Source: Ignavibacteriota bacterium
Lineage (GTDB): Bacteria > Bacteroidota > Ignavibacteria > Tepidaquicellales > Tepidaquicellaceae
Assembly (NCBI GenBank): GCA_003158365.1
Contig: PMIW01000067.1
Coordinates: forward strand, 1-9,733
Length of the DNA stretch: 9,733 bases
Reading direction: 5' to 3'
The first letter of the stretch is position 1. Each line of letters starts with the position of its first letter. The position numbers were made by a program, and so were the translations under genes. This document shows, piece by piece, positions 1 to 6,355 of the stretch. The notes under the pieces are model-generated. The model ran no database searches, was not told the DNA's origin, and saw only the letters and a program-made list of their open reading frames with translations.

Positions 1-56
1 TTACGTTGAAACGTAGTAACCAGAGGGAATATAGTGGAATCAGTAATTAAATCAGT

Positions 57-88
57 TTCATATGTGTAATAAAATAGTTTTAACTTTG
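57..88 (+). promoter_or_regulatory. candidate Bacteroidetes-type promoter of the propeller gene
   Basis: TAACTTTG at 81-88 matches the Bacteroidetes -7 consensus TAnnTTTG. It lies 20 bases before the ATG at 109. The expected -33 TTG is poor: positions 56-59 read TTTC. Transcription would start at about 95, giving a leader of roughly 14 bases. No Shine-Dalgarno sequence is visible; the bases just before the ATG are A-rich. The -7 match is seen directly and promoter function is inferred. Confidence 0.4.
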
Positions 89-108
89 AAAATAATTAAA
101 GATAAAAA

Positions 109-1932
109 ATGAAAAGACTTACAGCTTTACTTTTTGCAATATTAATTTACAATTTTACATTTAACATTGATAATTGTAAGAGCCAGTGGGTGCAGACCCC
201 AGGACCATATGGGGGTAGCATACGATGTTTAATATCAACAGGGACAAATTTATTTGCAGGAACATATTCGGGAGTATTTATTTCAACCAATAACGGTTCG
301 AACTGGACATTAATAAATAACGGATTATCTACTACAACTATACAAACACTAGCAGTATCGGGGACAAATATATTTGCAGGAACATTCGGAGGGGGAATTT
401 TTCTCACGACGGATAATGGTGCAAACTGGTCACCTGTAAATAACGGATTAGGCAGTATTTATATATACAGTATCGTTACAAACGGTACAAATCTTTTTGC
501 AGGAGGCGGCGGTGGTGTTTACTTCTCATCAGATAACGGTGCAAGCTGGTCAACAATAAATAACGGCCTTCTGAATACAAATATAAATGCTCTGGGTTCA
601 AATGGCAGTTATATTTATGCCGGAACAAACGGTACAGGCGTATTCGCGTCTTCAAATAACGGCCAGCAATGGTACCCGGCGAATTCGAATATGGGCAGTG
701 CAAGCATTTCTGCATTTGGCGTATCCGGTACAAACTTATTTGCCGGGACACAGAGCGGGGCATTTGTTTCCACAAACAACGGGACAAACTGGGCTTTTGT
801 TAGTTCAGGAATGCGTTACCTGTTGTGTCAGGGAATATACGGATTTGCAAACAATTTATACTGCGCGACATGGGGAGGCGGAGTAGCAATGTCAACAGAT
901 AGCGGGACAAGCTGGTTTAATTCTAATAACGGGATTACTAATTCTATTGTATCTGCTTTTGCATCGATTGGAAGCAATTTATTTGCCGGAACACAGGGCG
1001 GTGTATTTAAATCTACAGATAACGGATTAAACTGGGTTTCTTCAAGCAGCGGCATGACTGATTTACAGTTATTCACTCTTTTGGTAAATAATAACAATCT
1101 TTATGCGGGAGCAGGAAGCAGGGTTTATTATTCGTCCAATTCAGGTTCATCCTGGGAGAATATCAGTACGGGGCTTCCTGCATTGCCTGTATATAGTTTG
1201 GCATTTATCGGAAACACTTTGTTTGCAGGACTCTGGTCCGGAGGAGCATATGCTTCGACTGATAACGGACAATCGTGGGAATCAGTGAATAACGGGTTGA
1301 CAAGCAATGTAATAATAACTCTGGCTGTGAATGGAACTAATATTTATGCCGGAACAACAGCGGGATTATTTAAGTCAACAGATTTAGGTCATAGCTGGAA
1401 CACAGCAAACAGCGGGCTTGGAGTAACATACATTCTATATATTTATTCATACAATTCATATTTATTTGCAGGAACGTGGAATGGCGGAATTTATTCATCA
1501 TCCAACGGCGGTTCAAACTGGATAAATGTGAGTACAGGACTTACTAATTTAGACGACAGGGCGTTGACTGTTTTTAATTCCAATTTGTTTGCTGCAACGG
1601 TCGGGGGAGTCTGGAGAAGACCGTTGAGTGAGATTGTTTCTGTACAGGAAATTGCGGGTTCAGTGCCTGATAAATTTGAATTAGGACAAAATTATCCAAA
1701 TCCGTTTAATCCGACCACAAAAATTAAATACCAATTGGTAAATAACGGTTTTGTTTCGCTTGTGGTTTATGATGAACTTGGGCGTGTAATAGAAACACTG
1801 ATAAACGAAAAGCAGTCTGCAGGAACATATGAAATTAAATTCGACGCTACTAAATATGCCAGTGGTATTTATTTTTACAGGATTCAAACTGAAGGATTCA
1901 GTGATGTGAAAAAAATGCTGCTGGTGAAGTAG
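109..1932 (+). CDS. secreted Asp-box (BNR-like) beta-propeller protein with T9SS type A sorting domain
   Basis: 607 residues. Residues 1-25 look like a Sec signal peptide: K2-R3, a hydrophobic stretch at 5-20, and likely cleavage between S25 and Q26. That fits the Bacteroidetes tendency for Gln at +1. C23 has no lipobox, so it is not an obvious lipoprotein. Residues 27-505 form a repeat array. Eleven Asp-box motifs (S-x-D/N-x-G-x-x-W) have their Trp at 66, 107, 147, 188, 228, 269, 309, 349, 390, 430 and 471, every 40 or 41 residues. Each is preceded by an N-LFAGT-x-GG-V/I-F segment and followed by W-x-x-x-NNGL. Residues 520-607 are a T9SS C-terminal domain: NYPNPFNPTT at 528-537, then YDELG, AGTYEIKFDA, ASGIYFYRI and a final KKMLLVK. 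The protein is probably exported by Sec and T9SS and is cell-surface or released. No sialidase or other catalytic residues are recognisable, so binding or adhesion is as likely as enzyme activity. The ligand is unknown. Confidence 0.9.
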   Translation: MKRLTALLFAILIYNFTFNIDNCKSQWVQTPGPYGGSIRCLISTGTNLFAGTYSGVFISTNNGSNWTLINNGLSTTTIQTLAVSGTNIFAGTFGGGIFLTTDNGANWSPVNNGLGSIYIYSIVTNGTNLFAGGGGGVYFSSDNGASWSTINNGLLNTNINALGSNGSYIYAGTNGTGVFASSNNGQQWYPANSNMGSASISAFGVSGTNLFAGTQSGAFVSTNNGTNWAFVSSGMRYLLCQGIYGFANNLYCATWGGGVAMSTDSGTSWFNSNNGITNSIVSAFASIGSNLFAGTQGGVFKSTDNGLNWVSSSSGMTDLQLFTLLVNNNNLYAGAGSRVYYSSNSGSSWENISTGLPALPVYSLAFIGNTLFAGLWSGGAYASTDNGQSWESVNNGLTSNVIITLAVNGTNIYAGTTAGLFKSTDLGHSWNTANSGLGVTYILYIYSYNSYLFAGTWNGGIYSSSNGGSNWINVSTGLTNLDDRALTVFNSNLFAATVGGVWRRPLSEIVSVQEIAGSVPDKFELGQNYPNPFNPTTKIKYQLVNNGFVSLVVYDELGRVIETLINEKQSAGTYEIKFDATKYASGIYFYRIQTEGFSDVKKMLLVK

Positions 1933-1944
1933 ATGAATTTTTCT

Positions 1945-1987
1945 TTGTGTCGGGAGTCCTCAAAGAGCGAGAGACTCCCCGACACAA
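1945..1987 (+). repeat. imperfect inverted repeat (hairpin) after the propeller gene
   Basis: TGTGTCGGGAGTC (1946-1958) can pair with GACTCCCCGACACA (1973-1986), leaving one bulged base. A further T-A pair (1945/1987) closes it, and the 14-base loop contains CTC and GAG. The hairpin starts 13 bases after the stop codon and is much more GC-rich than its surroundings, so it could end or stabilise the propeller mRNA. No T-run follows on either strand, so it is not a textbook intrinsic terminator. Confidence 0.65.
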
Positions 1988-2010
1988 TAAAGACTCTCCG
2001 ACACGATAAT
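1973..2010 (+). repeat. 19-bp tandem direct repeat sharing an arm with the hairpin
   Basis: GACTCCCCGACACAATAAA (1973-1991) is followed directly by GACTCTCCGACACGATAAT (1992-2010), with 16 of 19 positions identical. The first copy is also the right arm of the hairpin at 1945-1987, so the left arm has two alternative partners. Its role is unknown; it could be part of a dispersed intergenic repeat. Confidence 0.6.
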
Positions 2011-2054
2011 TAAGAGATTTAATAATTTATTAACTTCAATTTTTTTCTCTTCAA

Positions 2055-2085
2055 TTGAAAATGCATAAATAATTGTTTATTTTTG
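2055..2085 (+). promoter_or_regulatory. candidate Bacteroidetes-type promoter of purN
   Basis: TTG at 2055-2057, a 20-base spacer, then TATTTTTG at 2078-2085. This is an exact match to TAnnTTTG at the usual spacing and the best promoter candidate in the window. Transcription would start near 2092, leaving only about 13 bases before the purN start at 2105. The sequence match is direct and activity is inferred. Confidence 0.55.
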
Positions 2086-2104
2086 TATTATATCACATAC
2101 AAAA

Positions 2105-2695
2105 TTGAATATTTGCATTTTTGCATCCGGTTCAGGGACAAATTTTAAGGCAATTTTAGAGTCGAAGAAATCGGGAATAATTGTTTCCGATATTAATTTA
2201 TTGGTTACAAATAATTCCGATTGCGGAGCTGTAAGCATAGCAAAAGAAAATAACATTCCGGTTTTTCACATCAGCAGAAAAATATATCCTGATTTAAGCG
2301 ATGAAGAATATGCAGATTTATTTTTGCAAAAATTTGCGGAACATAAAATTGATTTTATTGTTTTAGCGGGATATATGAAAATGATGAGTCCTGTAATTAT
2401 AAGGAAATTCCCGAACAGGATTATCAACATACATCCGGCTCTTCTTCCGAAATTCGGAGGAAAAGGGATGTACGGAATGAATGTGCACAGGGCTGTTATT
2501 GTGGCGGGTGATAAGGTTTCAGGGATTACTATACATTTTGTAAATGAAAAATATGATGAGGGGAAAATAATATTTCAGAAAACCGTTGATGTGGCGGAAG
2601 ATGATGATGCAGGATCGCTGCAGAAGAAAGTTTTAAAGTTGGAGCATAAATATTACTCGGAGGTAATCCGGATGATAGAAAATTCGGAATTATAA
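2105..2695 (+). CDS. purN: phosphoribosylglycinamide formyltransferase (GAR transformylase)
   Basis: 196 residues, normal for the family. It transfers a formyl group from 10-formyl-THF to GAR, giving FGAR, the third step of de novo purine synthesis in the cytosol. The N-terminal phosphate-binding loop is SGSGTN (residues 8-13). The folate and catalytic region has LAGYMKMMSP (87-96), then INIHPALLP (107-115) with catalytic N108 and H110. The third catalytic residue, Asp, is D151 in YDEG (150-153). The GGKGMYG segment (118-124) replaces the shorter loop of the E. coli enzyme, a form I associate with Bacteroidetes and relatives. The start codon is TTG: the reading frame is closed by TAA at 2066, no ATG or GTG lies between, and the protein begins exactly at the conserved first strand. 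No Shine-Dalgarno sequence is seen. It is probably expressed with purH downstream. Confidence 0.95.
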   Translation: MNICIFASGSGTNFKAILESKKSGIIVSDINLLVTNNSDCGAVSIAKENNIPVFHISRKIYPDLSDEEYADLFLQKFAEHKIDFIVLAGYMKMMSPVIIRKFPNRIINIHPALLPKFGGKGMYGMNVHRAVIVAGDKVSGITIHFVNEKYDEGKIIFQKTVDVAEDDDAGSLQKKVLKLEHKYYSEVIRMIENSEL

Positions 2696-2698
2696 ACA

Positions 2699-2732
2699 TA
2701 GAAGTTAGAATTTAGAAGCTAGAATTTAGAAG
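2699..2732 (+). repeat. 14-bp tandem repeat, about 2.4 copies
   Basis: TAGAAGTTAGAATT (2699-2712), TAGAAGCTAGAATT (2713-2726) and a partial TAGAAG (2727-2732). The two full copies differ at one base. The array begins just after the purN stop codon, in the 103-base purN-purH gap. The rest of that gap is AT-rich, with no recognisable promoter or hairpin. Confidence 0.75.
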
Positions 2733-2798
2733 AGAGCATAATTAATTAAATGTTCCAGCAATTTCTTAATAAAAAATATTAATTTTTAAAATAATATT

Positions 2799-4319
2799 AT
2801 GAGTAAAAAAGTATTAATAAGTGTTTACAATAAAAGCGGGTTATTGGAATTCGCAAAAGGGCTGGTGGATTTAGGTTTTGAAATAATATCTACGGGGGGG
2901 ACTTATAAATATCTGACTAAGAACGGGATTAAAGCTGCGACAGTAGAGAGTTTGACGGGTTTCCCGGAAATACTGGGCGGACGGGTGAAAACTCTTCACC
3001 CGAAGGTTTTTGCAGGTCTGCTTGCAGAAAAGAATAATGAAAACCATAAAAAGGATATGGATGATAATAATTTATTGTTGATAGATTTACTGGTTGTAAA
3101 TTTATATCCGTTTAAGGAAACTGTGAGCAATCCCGGAGTTTTGATTGAAGATGCAATTGAGCAGATTGATATTGGCGGAGTAAGTTTAATAAGGGCGGCC
3201 GCAAAGAATTATAAGTATGTGAATGTAATCACTTCGGAAAAAAATTATACAAAGTATCTGGAAGATTTTAAAAAGCTCGACGGGAAATTCCCTTATGAAT
3301 ATTCATTACGTTTAGCAAGAGATGCGTTTGCGTATATAGCAAATTATGATGTTGAGATTGAAAGATATTTTAACGGATTAAACAAAAATACTGATAACTG
3401 GATAAAACTTGAAAATGAGCAGCATTTAAGGTATGGTGAAAATCCGCATCAGAAAGCTGTGTTATACAAAGAAAATTTCGATGATATTTATGAAGTACTG
3501 CACGGGAAAGAGCTTTCATACAACAACATGCTGGATATTGATGCAGCTTACAGTGTGATAAGCGAGTTCAGGGATGATAGACCAACCGCATCGATAATAA
3601 AGCACGGGAATCCAAGCGGGGTAGCGACTTCGGACACATTGCTGGAAGCATACAAAAGGGCATTTGCAACCGATACTGTATCTCCTTACGGAGGAATAAT
3701 TATTTTCAACAGGAAATTAGAACTTGCAACAGCAATGGAAGCGGATAAAATTTTCTCGGAAATAATTCTTGCTCCGGGATTTGATAAAGATTCGTATGAG
3801 CTGTTGAGCAAAAAAAAGAACAGGAGACTTGTGAGTTTTAAATTTTCGACTGAATCGAATGAATTAAAAAAAATAACCGGCGGATATTTATACCAGGAAA
3901 GAGATAACATGGTGCTTAAGCCTGAAGAGCTTAAGGTTGTTTCGAAAAAGCAGCCGACGGAAGAGCAAATTCAGGATATGATTTTTGCTTACAAAGTTGT
4001 AAAGCACACAAAGTCAAATGCAATTGTATTTGTAAAAGACAGACAGACGCTCGGAGTAGGAGCGGGGCAGCCGTCGAGAATAGATTCGACGGAGATTGCA
4101 ATTATGAAATCCAAAGAATTTAATTTAAATCTGAAAGGAAGCATTGTTGCATCGGATGCATTTTTTCCTTTCCCCGACAATGTAATTGAGATAGCTAAAG
4201 TAAAGGCTTCCTGCATAATTCATCCGGGTGGTTCTGTAAGGGATGAAGAAGTGATAAAAGAGGCGGATTTACAGGGATTATGTCTTGTCTTTACGGGATA
4301 CAGGCATTTCAAGCATTAA
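2799..4319 (+). CDS. purH: bifunctional AICAR formyltransferase / IMP cyclohydrolase
   Basis: 506 residues, slightly shorter than the E. coli enzyme (529). It catalyses the last two steps to IMP: formylation of AICAR by 10-formyl-THF, then ring closure of FAICAR. The N-terminal MGS-like cyclohydrolase domain covers about 1-195, with ISVYNKSG (7-14), STGGT (31-35), GRVKTLHPK (61-69) and NLYPF (101-105). The C-terminal AICAR transformylase domain starts near 205, with RYGENPHQ (211-218), the catalytic Lys-His pair K268-H269 in IIKHGNPSG, SPYGG (295-299), KSNAIV (405-410), SDAFFPF (452-458) and the C-terminal FTGYRHFKH. The ATG start precedes a standard N-terminus; upstream is AT-rich without a Shine-Dalgarno sequence. 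No separate promoter is obvious, so read-through from purN is likely despite the 103-base gap. A G7 run at 2894-2900 encodes part of STGGT and leaves the frame intact. Confidence 0.96.
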   Translation: MSKKVLISVYNKSGLLEFAKGLVDLGFEIISTGGTYKYLTKNGIKAATVESLTGFPEILGGRVKTLHPKVFAGLLAEKNNENHKKDMDDNNLLLIDLLVVNLYPFKETVSNPGVLIEDAIEQIDIGGVSLIRAAAKNYKYVNVITSEKNYTKYLEDFKKLDGKFPYEYSLRLARDAFAYIANYDVEIERYFNGLNKNTDNWIKLENEQHLRYGENPHQKAVLYKENFDDIYEVLHGKELSYNNMLDIDAAYSVISEFRDDRPTASIIKHGNPSGVATSDTLLEAYKRAFATDTVSPYGGIIIFNRKLELATAMEADKIFSEIILAPGFDKDSYELLSKKKNRRLVSFKFSTESNELKKITGGYLYQERDNMVLKPEELKVVSKKQPTEEQIQDMIFAYKVVKHTKSNAIVFVKDRQTLGVGAGQPSRIDSTEIAIMKSKEFNLNLKGSIVASDAFFPFPDNVIEIAKVKASCIIHPGGSVRDEEVIKEADLQGLCLVFTGYRHFKH

Positions 4320-4370
4320 TTTAAGTGATATCAGTGAAACTTCGGTATTTTTAGGCATTTAAATCATTAA
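4302..4370 (+). repeat. imperfect direct repeat of the purH 3' end
   Basis: AGGCATTTCAAGCATTAA (4302-4319), the last codons and stop of purH, recurs 51 bases downstream as AGGCATTTAAATCATTAA (4353-4370), identical at 16 of 18 positions. Read in the purH-like frame, the second copy encodes R-H-L-N-H-stop against R-H-F-K-H-stop in purH. It is preceded by an in-frame TGA at 4335, so it is not an open gene. It may be a remnant of a local duplication. Confidence 0.6.
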
Positions 4371-4392
4371 AAATAGTCAGTATTAATGATTT
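4361..4392 (+). repeat. 10-bp perfect inverted repeat upstream of mreB
   Basis: AAATCATTAA (4361-4370) and TTAATGATTT (4383-4392) are perfect complements separated by 12 bases. The right arm overlaps the possible -33 TTG of the mreB promoter candidate. It could be an operator or a weak AT-rich hairpin after purH. AT-rich DNA yields such repeats by chance fairly often, so function is uncertain. Confidence 0.4.
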
Positions 4393-4421
4393 GTTAATAA
4401 TAATTATAATTAATAAATTTA
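4390..4421 (+). promoter_or_regulatory. candidate promoter of the mreB-rodA operon
   Basis: TTTG at 4390-4393, a 20-base spacer, then TAAATTTA at 4414-4421, which differs from TAnnTTTG only in the last base. The spacing equals that of the purN candidate. Transcription would begin near 4428, giving a leader of about 46 bases. A second partial match, CATATTTG at 4433-4440, lacks a suitably spaced -33 element. Confidence 0.35.
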
Positions 4422-4460
4422 CAGATTATACACATATTTGAGCAAATTAGACGAAAAGAA

Positions 4461-4466
4461 AAGGAA
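4461..4466 (+). promoter_or_regulatory. ribosome binding site of mreB
   Basis: AAGGAA ends 7 bases before the mreB ATG at 4474. It is one of the clearer Shine-Dalgarno sequences in the window and supports that start. Confidence 0.6.
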
Positions 4467-4473
4467 ATAGAAA

Positions 4474-5493
4474 ATGCCGTTTTTCAGATTTTTTTCAAAT
4501 GATATAGCGATAGATTTAGGTACAGCGAATACACTTATTTATATGAAAGGAAAAGGTATTGTACTGAATGAACCTTCTATTGTTACGTTTGATGTAGACA
4601 CAAAAAAAATAGTAGCGATTGGAAATGAAGCCAAGAAGATGGTCGGTAAAGTTCATAAAGAATTGAATACAATCAGGCCTTTAAGAGATGGTGTAATAGC
4701 GGATTTTGAAATGGCTGAGGGAATGATAAAGGAGTTTATTAAAAAGATTACTTCGAGCTTCATGCCTGCAAGAAGGATTGTCGTGTGCGTACCGAGCGGA
4801 ATTACTGAAGTCGAGAAAAGAGCAGTAAGGGATACAGCCGAGCACGCAGGAGCAAAGGAAGTACATTTGATTTCGGAACCAATGGCAGCCGCAATCGGTA
4901 TAGGGCTTGATGTAACGGCTCCATCGGGAAGCATGATTGTGGATATAGGCGGAGGTACAACAGAGATAGCAGTGATAACTTTATCGGGAATTGCAAATAA
5001 TGTTTCGATACGTATTGCCGGTGACGAACTTACAGATGCAATAGTAAGATTTTTCAGGAATAACCAGAACATATTGATAGGCGAGACAACTGCAGAAGAA
5101 ATAAAATGCCAGGTAGGTTCCGTGATGCCCCTGCCCGACGGTGAAATCAGGTTTGAGGTAAAGGGACGTGATTTGGTTGCAGGTGTTCCAAAATATACTG
5201 AAGCAAGCACGGTTGAAATCAGGGAAGCTTTGAATGCGCCTGTTCAGCAGATGATAGAAGCAGTAAAAGTTGCGCTTGAAAAAACAGCGCCCGAGTTATC
5301 GGCTGATATACTTGAAAAAGGAATATTCCTGACAGGCGGCGGGGCGCTTTTAAAAGGTCTCGATGAAAGAATAAGAATGGAAACGGGAGTACCGGTACAC
5401 GTAGCGGAAGACCCGCTCACTGCAGTTGCGAGAGGAACCGGAAAGGTACTCGAGGATTTGAATCTTTACAGAAAAGTAATGTTAAAAAGATAA
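4474..5493 (+). CDS. mreB: rod shape-determining actin homologue MreB
   Basis: 339 residues, the usual MreB size. It polymerises on the inner face of the membrane and positions the peptidoglycan elongation machinery. The N-terminus MPFFRFFSND is a short hydrophobic/amphipathic segment like those that bind membrane in other MreBs. Actin-fold ATP-binding motifs are present in order: phosphate-1 AIDLGTANT at about 12-20, SEPMAAAIG in the middle, phosphate-2 DIGGGTTEIA, and the adenosine motif LTGGGALLKGL near the C-terminus. I see no missing key residue. It is the first gene of mreB-mreC-mreD-mrdA-rodA, with its own Shine-Dalgarno sequence and a candidate promoter upstream, and 23 bases separate it from mreC. 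A 185-codon open frame on the opposite strand is a codon-bias shadow. Confidence 0.97.
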   Translation: MPFFRFFSNDIAIDLGTANTLIYMKGKGIVLNEPSIVTFDVDTKKIVAIGNEAKKMVGKVHKELNTIRPLRDGVIADFEMAEGMIKEFIKKITSSFMPARRIVVCVPSGITEVEKRAVRDTAEHAGAKEVHLISEPMAAAIGIGLDVTAPSGSMIVDIGGGTTEIAVITLSGIANNVSIRIAGDELTDAIVRFFRNNQNILIGETTAEEIKCQVGSVMPLPDGEIRFEVKGRDLVAGVPKYTEASTVEIREALNAPVQQMIEAVKVALEKTAPELSADILEKGIFLTGGGALLKGLDERIRMETGVPVHVAEDPLTAVARGTGKVLEDLNLYRKVMLKR

Positions 5494-5516
5494 ATATTTT
5501 TATAGAAAATTATTAA

Positions 5517-6344
5517 TTGAAAAAGTTAGGTATCTTTATATTAGACTTAAAAGAATACATTACACTTGCGGTTCTTATAGTTATTTCACTTGTTTTAATT
5601 TTCCTCAATGATAATCCACAGATAAGATTTCTCAGGGCGGCGGCAATAACTTCATTCGGTACTGTGCAAAGCGGTATATCCGCTATTCCGAATGTATTCG
5701 AAATGGAAAAGGAAAATAAAGAACTTAGGGAAGACAACATAAAGCTTGCAAATGAAATTTCTTCTTTAAAAGAATCCAAACTGGAAAATATCAGGCTTTC
5801 GAGGTTATTAAATTTCAAAGAAAAAATTATTCCCGGAGTCATAAGCGGAAAGATCATAAACAAGTCACTGCTGCAGACGCGAAATACGATTACATTGAAT
5901 GTCGGAGAGAATGACAGCGTGGCAATAAACATGCCTGTAATAACAGATGACGGTCTTGTAGGAAGAATAGTTTCGACGAGCAGGAATTATTCTATTGCCC
6001 AGATTATATATAACAAGGATATGAGAATAACGGTGAAGGTGCAGAGAAACAGGCTTGACGGAATTCTGAGTTATGATGGAGTATCGAACCTGATGGTAAA
6101 CAATATACAGAAAAGTGCCGACGTAAATGTAGGCGACGTTATTATCACATCGGAATACAGCAACATATATCCTCCCGGCATACCGGTCGGAACGGTATCG
6201 GAAACAGGTAATCTTGATAATTTATTTAAGAAGGTTGTAGTGACTCCGCTTGTAAATTTTTTAACACTCGAGGAAATATTTGTATTAAAATTTGTATCAA
6301 GTAAAGAGAGATCTGAACTCGAAAAAGCTTTTCAGAAAAAATAG
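5517..6344 (+). CDS. mreC: rod shape-determining protein MreC
   Basis: 275 residues. MreC is a bitopic inner-membrane protein whose periplasmic part links the MreB filament to PBP2 and RodA. A single membrane helix spans about 13-30. A coiled coil follows (about 60-95, rich in E, K, L and N), then the beta-rich MreC domain with MPVITDDGLVGRI (139-151) and GDVIITSEYSNIYPPGIPVG (206-225). The start codon is TTG. TAA at 5514-5516 is the codon immediately before it in frame, and the first internal Met is residue 63, beyond the membrane helix, so this start is nearly forced. No Shine-Dalgarno sequence is visible; the 23-base gap after mreB is AT-rich. Expression probably depends on mreB transcription, and the weak start may keep MreC below MreB. 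Confidence 0.94.
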   Translation: MKKLGIFILDLKEYITLAVLIVISLVLIFLNDNPQIRFLRAAAITSFGTVQSGISAIPNVFEMEKENKELREDNIKLANEISSLKESKLENIRLSRLLNFKEKIIPGVISGKIINKSLLQTRNTITLNVGENDSVAINMPVITDDGLVGRIVSTSRNYSIAQIIYNKDMRITVKVQRNRLDGILSYDGVSNLMVNNIQKSADVNVGDVIITSEYSNIYPPGIPVGTVSETGNLDNLFKKVVVTPLVNFLTLEEIFVLKFVSSKERSELEKAFQKK

Positions 6345-6346
6345 GA
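6343..6346 (+). promoter_or_regulatory. ribosome binding site of mreD
   Basis: AGGA overlaps the mreC stop codon and lies 9 bases before the TTG at 6356. It supports choosing that TTG as the start of mreD. Confidence 0.45.
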
Positions 6347-6355
6347 AAATAATTT

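Noticed and set aside
2..50. 5-bp hairpin (2-15) and an open frame ending at the TAA at 48-50, possibly the tail of an upstream gene
   Set aside because: The stem is short, and the roughly 15 visible codons match nothing I recognise; too little sequence to support a feature.
587..886. 99-codon plus-strand frame within the propeller gene
   Set aside because: Out-of-frame reading of the repetitive propeller sequence; the main frame is continuous from signal peptide to T9SS domain.
2699..2732. Short tandem repeats as a CRISPR array
   Set aside because: The 14-bp units are directly adjacent without spacers, and no cas genes are present.
2894..2900. G7 run early in purH as a possible phase-variable tract
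   Set aside because: Seven G is short for phase variation, it encodes conserved Gly-Gly of the STGGT motif, and purH is a housekeeping gene. The frame is intact.
3810..3817. A8 run in purH as a possible slippage or frameshift site
   Set aside because: Similar A8 runs occur in mreB and mrdA; in such AT-rich genes they follow from Lys codons, and every frame is intact.
4653..5210. 185-codon open frame on the minus strand opposite mreB
   Set aside because: It lies wholly inside a highly conserved mreB, has no family motifs or ribosome binding site, and its composition is that expected from the complement of mreB codons.
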